Shown here piece by piece: positions 36,919 through 40,560 of a stretch of 40,560 nt of DNA. The stretch is from assembly GCA_963667515.2 (NCBI GenBank), contig CAXXXY010000003.1:1-40560 (forward strand), in the 5' to 3' direction. Within the stretch, counting starts at the first letter, position 1. Each line of letters begins with the position of its first letter. The notes below the pieces were generated by a model. That model had not been told where the DNA came from and did not search any database. It saw nothing but the letters and a program-made list of their open reading frames with translations. Both the position numbers and the translations under genes were made by a program. This DNA is from VYDC01 sp963667515. GTDB lineage: Bacteria > Chloroflexota > Dehalococcoidia > UBA2979.

Positions 36919-37658
36919 TCCGCCTCGAGCAGCTCACGCGGAGCTACGCGACCGGCGCGGGCGACGTGCACGCGCTCGCGGGGGTCGACCTCGAGATCCG
37001 CCGCGGCGAGTTCGTGGCGATCATGGGGCAGTCCGGCTCGGGCAAGACGACGCTGATGAGCATCATCGGCTGCCTCGACCGGCCGACGGGCGGGCGCTAC
37101 CTCATCGACGACCACGACATCGGGCGGCTCGACGACGACGGCCGCGCCCGGCTGCGCGGCGCCGCATTCGGGTTCGTGTTCCAGTCCTACAACCTGCTGC
37201 CTCGGCTCTCGGCGCTGGAGCAGGTGGAGCTGCCGCTGATCTACCAGGGGGTGAAGGACCGCGGGCGGCGGGCCGCCGAGGCGCTGGTGCGCGTCGGCCT
37301 CGCCGATTGCGTCACGCACCGGTCGCACGAGCTCTCCGGCGGCCAGCAGCGCGTGGCGATCGCGCGCGCGCTGGTGGTCGATCCGCTATTGCTGCTCGCC
37401 GACGAGCCGACGGGCGCCCTCGACGCGCAGACCGGCGTCGAGGTCATGGAGCTGCTGGCGGAGCTCGTCGCCGAGCGCGGGCTGACCGTCGTGCTCGTGA
37501 CGCACGAGAGCGAGGTGGCGGACTTCGCCGCGCGCGTGATCCGCATGCGCGACGGTCGCGTCGTCGAGAACGTGCGGCGCAAGCTGCCGCGCGAGTCGTC
37601 GGCGGCGTCGGCGCCGCCGGGGCCCGCGCCGACGCCGCTCCGCGGGATCGCGCGATGA
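36915..37658 (+). CDS. ABC transporter ATPase, MacB/LolD type
   Basis: A 247-residue ATPase from a GTG that overlaps the end of the preceding gene. Walker A is GQSGSGKTT, the Q-loop FVFQSYNLLPRLSALEQVELPL, the signature LSGGQQRVAIARAL, Walker B LLLLADEPTGALD and the switch His in VVLVTHE. The sequence follows the MacB/LolD group closely. It powers the permease coded by the next gene (ATGA overlap at 37655-37658), forming with the HlyD protein an efflux or lipoprotein-type exporter of unknown substrate. Confidence 0.95.
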   Translation: MIRLEQLTRSYATGAGDVHALAGVDLEIRRGEFVAIMGQSGSGKTTLMSIIGCLDRPTGGRYLIDDHDIGRLDDDGRARLRGAAFGFVFQSYNLLPRLSALEQVELPLIYQGVKDRGRRAAEALVRVGLADCVTHRSHELSGGQQRVAIARALVVDPLLLLADEPTGALDAQTGVEVMELLAELVAERGLTVVLVTHESEVADFAARVIRMRDGRVVENVRRKLPRESSAASAPPGPAPTPLRGIAR

Positions 37659-38993
37659 GCCTGCTCGACGCCTTCGGGATCGCCTGGCGCGCGATCGTCG
37701 CCAACCGCATGCGCAGCGCGCTCACGGCGCTAGGGCTGATCATCGGGGTCAGCTCGGTGATCGTGCTCATCGCGGTGGGGCAGGGGACGCAGAAGGGGGT
37801 CACCGACCAGATCCGCGGCCTCGGCACCAACCTCATCTTCATCGAGGCGAGCGCCGCGGGCAGGGGTGGCGGCGCGGGCGCGGCGGCGCGGGGCACGCTG
37901 ACGACGAGCGACGTCGAGGGCATCGCGGGCGCCGCGATCCCCGGCGTGACCGCCGTGGCGCCCGAGGCGAACGTCGACGCGCAGGCGATCGCCGGCGCCG
38001 AGGACCTCGCCGTCGAAATCGTGGCCACGACCGGCGCCTACCTCGAGGTGCGCGACACGCCGGTCGCCGCCGGCGCCTTCTTCTCGCCGCTCGACGAAGA
38101 GGAGGGGGAGTTCGTCGTCGTCCTCGGCGCGCGGGTCGCCGAGGCGCTGTTCCCGGCCGGCGACGCGGTGGGCCAGAGCGCGCGGCTCGCCTTCGCGGGC
38201 GGCCGCATCAGCTTCGACTTCCGGGTCGGCGGCGTGCTCGCGGAGCAGGGCGGCGAGAGCGACATCAACGACCAGGTGATGGTGCCGCTCAGTTCGCTCG
38301 CGAGCCGGCTGCGATTCCTGCGCACGCCCACCGGCGACCTGCGCGTGACGGACATCGTGGTGCAGGCGTCCCCCGACGCCGACGAGGAGCGCGTAAAGGA
38401 GCAGCTCACGGAGCTGCTCACCTTCCTGCACGAGAGCGCGGAGCCGGGACTTCGTGGTGCAGAGCCAGGACGACCTGATCAGCGCCGCCGCCGAGGTCAG
38501 CAACGCGCTCTCGATCCTGCTGGGCTCGGTCGCGGGCATCTCGCTGCTGGTCGGTGAGATCGGCGTGATGAACATCATGCTGGTGTCGGTGACGGAGCGG
38601 ACGCGCGAGATCGGCATCCGCCGCGCCGTCGGTGCCACGGGCGACGACATCGTGAAGCAGTTCGTGACGGAGGCGCTGACGCTGAGCCTCGTCGGCGGGC
38701 TGACGGGGATCGCGCTGGGGCTCGGCGTCTCGCTGGCGGTGGACGGCCGCGAGCTGGGCGGCCAGGTGATGACGACGGTGATCCAGCCGTGGTCGATCGC
38801 CGTCGCCTTCGCCGTGGCCGCCGCCGTCGGCTTCGCGAGCGGGAGCTACCCTGCGTACCGGGCGACGTTGATCGACCCGATCGCGCCGCCCCGTTTCCGC
38901 CCCGCTCCCGCTGCGCCGCCGTGCCGCCCGCGTCGAGCGGTCTCGGCCCACGCCTCGAGCTGCGTAGGGCGCGCCGAGGGCGGGCGGCTCTAG
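37655..38993 (+). CDS. MacB/FtsX-type ABC permease, frameshifted
   Basis: The first helix region has RMRSALTALGLIIGVSSVIVLIAVGQG, then a periplasmic MacB_PCD domain (GLGTNLIFIEAS, VMVPLSSLASRL). The frame breaks near 38450 after HESAEP, and resumes with DFVVQSQDDL and three helices including MNIMLVSVTERTREIGIRRAVGAT, EALTLSLVGG and the family end YPAYRATLIDPI. The last 35 or so residues look unlike the family, so a second frame error near 38890 is possible. It would be the membrane part of the MacAB-like exporter. Confidence 0.88.
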
Positions 38994-39034
38994 AATCGTC
39001 CGCATGAGCGCGGCGCGAACCGCCCGGCTGGCAC

Positions 39035-39676
39035 GTGAGAGCGACGCTCGCGGCCTACCGCGCCCACGCCGAGGGCTACGCCTCGCGGCCGTTCGATCCC
39101 GCCGCGAGGCTGCGACGGGCGGAGCTGCTCGCGGGGCATCTCACGCCGGGGAGCCTCGTGGCGGCGCTCGGCTGCGGGCTGGGCGTCGAAACGGTCGCGC
39201 TGCGCGAGGCGGGGCTGCGCGTCGTCCGGGCTCGACATGACGCCGGAGTTCCTGCGCATCGCGGGGGACCGGTACCCCGCCTCGGGATACGTCCGCGGCG
39301 ACCTGCGGGCGCTCCCCTTCGGCGACGACACCCTCGACGGCGCGTGGGCGGACGCGTCGCTCGTCCATCTCGCGTGGGCCGAGGTAGGAGGGGCGCTCCG
39401 GGAGATCCGGCGCGTGCTGCGCCCCGGCGGCGTGCTCCAGTGCTCCGCCCCAGATTCGGCGCGACGGAGGGCCTCGCGGCGCCGTCGCCGTCGAATCCCG
39501 TGCGGGCCGAGCGCTTCTACGCCTACTACGAGCCCGACGACTGGCGTCGACGGCTGGAGGGCGCGGGCTTCGAGGTGCTGCGCCTCGCCTCGGTCCGCCT
39601 CGACGCGGCCGACGCCGCCGCGCGCTGCAACGCGGGGGGCTCCGGCTTCATCCACTCCACCGCGCGAGCGGGCTGA
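39035..39676 (+). CDS. SAM-dependent class I methyltransferase, frameshifted
   Basis: The pieces in three frames read in order: LAAYRAHAEGYASRPF, then VAALGCGLGVETVALREAGLRVV (SAM-binding glycine motif), a frame change near 39233, MTPEFLRIAGDRYPASGYVRGDLRALPFGDDTLDGAWA, LREIRRVLRPGGVLQCS (motif after the acidic residue), another change near 39455, and AYYEPDDWRRRLEGAGFEVLRL. This is a Methyltransf_11-type fold of about 215 residues. The substrate is unknown. The start is uncertain: the ATG at 39004 may be used if a further error is present. Confidence 0.75.
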   Translation: MRATLAAYRAHAEGYASRPFDPAARLRRAELLAGHLTPGSLVAALGCGLGVETVALREAGLRVVRARHDAGVPAHRGGPVPRLGIRPRRPAGAPLRRRHPRRRVGGRVARPSRVGRGRRGAPGDPARAAPRRRAPVLRPRFGATEGLAAPSPSNPVRAERFYAYYEPDDWRRRLEGAGFEVLRLASVRLDAADAAARCNAGGSGFIHSTARAG

Positions 39677-39803
39677 CGCGATGGCGGCTGAATTTCGAGC
39701 ACACAACGGATATGGTGCCCGTGCCTCGCGGAGGGCGGGACGTTCGCCCCCGCCTCCTCTCGATGGAGTGCGGTCGGCGAGGCTAGCGAAGATGCGGTGG
39801 TCT

Positions 39804-40096
39804 ATGGCGGGCGACGCAGTCAGCATCGCTCCGGATATCGACAAGCTGGTGCTGGAGAACGATCGGGTGCGTGTGCTGGAGATCAAGACTGAGCCCGGTG
39901 CTTCGTCCTCAGAGCACTCTCACCCCGACATGGTCATCTACGCGGTCACGGACTGCACGTGGGACCTCACCGCTCCGGACGGTGAGACGGTGACAGCAGA
40001 GATTCCCGCTGGCGCCACCATCTACCTGGATGCGACGACCCGCCGAAGGACGCGGGCAGCTCGGGTTCGCACGCGATCGCCATCGAGCTGACGTAG
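39804..40096 (+). CDS. Small cupin-domain protein, frameshifted at the C-terminus
   Basis: About 97 residues: VRVLEIKTEPGASSSEHSHPDMVIYAVTDCTWDLTAPDG gives the cupin motif 1 (HxH and downstream Glu/Asp), followed by EIPAGATIYLDATT. The current frame ends in an Arg-rich run; shifting near 40040 gives DAGSSGSHAIAIELT and a TAG at 40094-40096, the expected cupin motif 2 end. Function unknown. Base composition is somewhat lower in GC than the neighbours (AAG, GAT and ATC more frequent), a weak hint of transfer. Confidence 0.75.
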
Positions 40097-40235
40097 CGGG
40101 CACGCGTCTCGTCGCCGGCTGCGCGCCGCTCACGATTCGTCGGGAGGGCGCGCACAGCCCCGCTGCTTCGCGGGACGAGGGCGGCGCCGGGAGTGCGTGG
40201 CGCGGGAGCGGTGCGGTACTATCGCCCGCCTACCG

Positions 40236-40560
40236 ATGACGCGCCAGCGACCGAAGCCCAACGCCACCCCCATCGACCTCGCGTTCGGGGTGAACGCCTG
40301 CTTGCTGGCGCTCCGTCACGGGCGCGTGCGGGCGCTCTACTACCTGCGCGGCAGCGAGCACCGCCGCGTGCGCTCGCTCGTCGACGAGGCCCGCACGGCC
40401 GGCGTGCAGGCCGAGCAGGTGGAGCTCGCGCGGCTCGACGAGCTGACGGGCGGCGGCGTCCACCAGGGCGTCCTGGTCCGCCTGACTCGCCGCCCGGCCC
40501 TGCAGCTCGGCGCCGTCCGTCGAGGGCGCGACGGGGCCCTCGCTCGCGTTGCTCCTCGAT
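40236..40560 (+). CDS. 23S rRNA 2'-O-methyltransferase RlmB-like (TrmH/SpoU family), N-terminal part cut by window end
   Basis: The ATG at 40236 opens IDLAFGVNACLLALRHGRVRALYYLRGSEHRRV, the substrate-binding domain, and ELTGGGVHQGVLVRL, the hallmark GVHQGV of this family. Near 40530 the reading frame seems to change, since GPSLALLLD (the start of the SPOUT domain) appears in another frame. The catalytic SPOUT domain is beyond the window. RlmB methylates G2251 in 23S rRNA; TrmH paralogues cannot be excluded. Confidence 0.85.
   Translation, partial: MTRQRPKPNATPIDLAFGVNACLLALRHGRVRALYYLRGSEHRRVRSLVDEARTAGVQAEQVELARLDELTGGGVHQGVLVRLTRRPALQLGAVRRGRDGALARVAPR

Noticed and set aside
34585..37328. 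Very long minus-strand open frame (part of a 1622-codon frame) over the export operon
   Set aside because: It is antisense to clear HlyD and ABC ATPase motifs; only the part below 34333 belongs to a real gene. Long shadow frames are common in DNA this rich in GC.

Overview
The window is very GC-rich bacterial DNA with short intergenic gaps, many GTG starts and a strong bias to TAG stop codons. A membrane-anchored YvcK-type protein followed by SecG and a solute-binding protein, a PPOX/F420-like flavoprotein, and a selenoprotein of the ResA/TlpA type suggest a free-living Gram-positive-like or Chloroflexota lineage (Dehalococcoidia-like; Thermoleophilia-like actinobacteria are the alternative). 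This placement is inference, not proof.

Layout. Positions 1-6000 hold the end of one IS481-type element, a DUF6391-like gene, a full IS copy, an acyl-CoA dehydrogenase, tRNA-Leu(UAA), a FIST sensor gene and another IS copy. Positions 6000-13280 carry a PAS-GGDEF-EAL protein, an MFS transporter, a broken GYD gene, a gene read here as a selenocysteine-containing thioredoxin-fold protein, a cyclase-family hydrolase and RarA. Positions 13400-20770 are a housekeeping block on the plus strand: a YHS mini-protein, GatB, YvcK, SecG, a peptide-type solute-binding protein, DUF167/YggU, a cell-wall amidase and an FxLYD-type lipoprotein. Positions 20875-25715 hold a PPOX-fold protein, two alpha/beta hydrolases, a zinc-ribbon mini-protein, an M23 peptidase and a PrsW-type protease. 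Positions 25730-34333 hold a giant polytopic membrane protein gene on the minus strand; one IS copy sits at its 3' end and another splits it. Positions 34585-38993 are a HlyD/ABC/MacB-type export operon. The window closes with a methyltransferase, a cupin and the start of an RlmB-like rRNA methyltransferase.

Two things stand out. First, the minus-strand gene 9705-10787 has an in-frame TGA exactly at the redox position of a thioredoxin fold (HASW-U-GC), followed at once by a two-part hairpin that could be a bacterial SECIS. Second, the near-identical 1050-bp IS481-type copies all sit in CTAG. In this genome CTAG occurs mostly at TAG stop codons, so all four complete copies abut an in-frame TAG of a neighbouring gene. 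This explains how a dense IS load can be carried in gene-packed DNA.

Caution: many accessory genes carry single-base frameshifts, often in G/C runs, while the IS copies and the core block are clean. This may be long-read sequencing error or real decay; the sequence alone does not decide.
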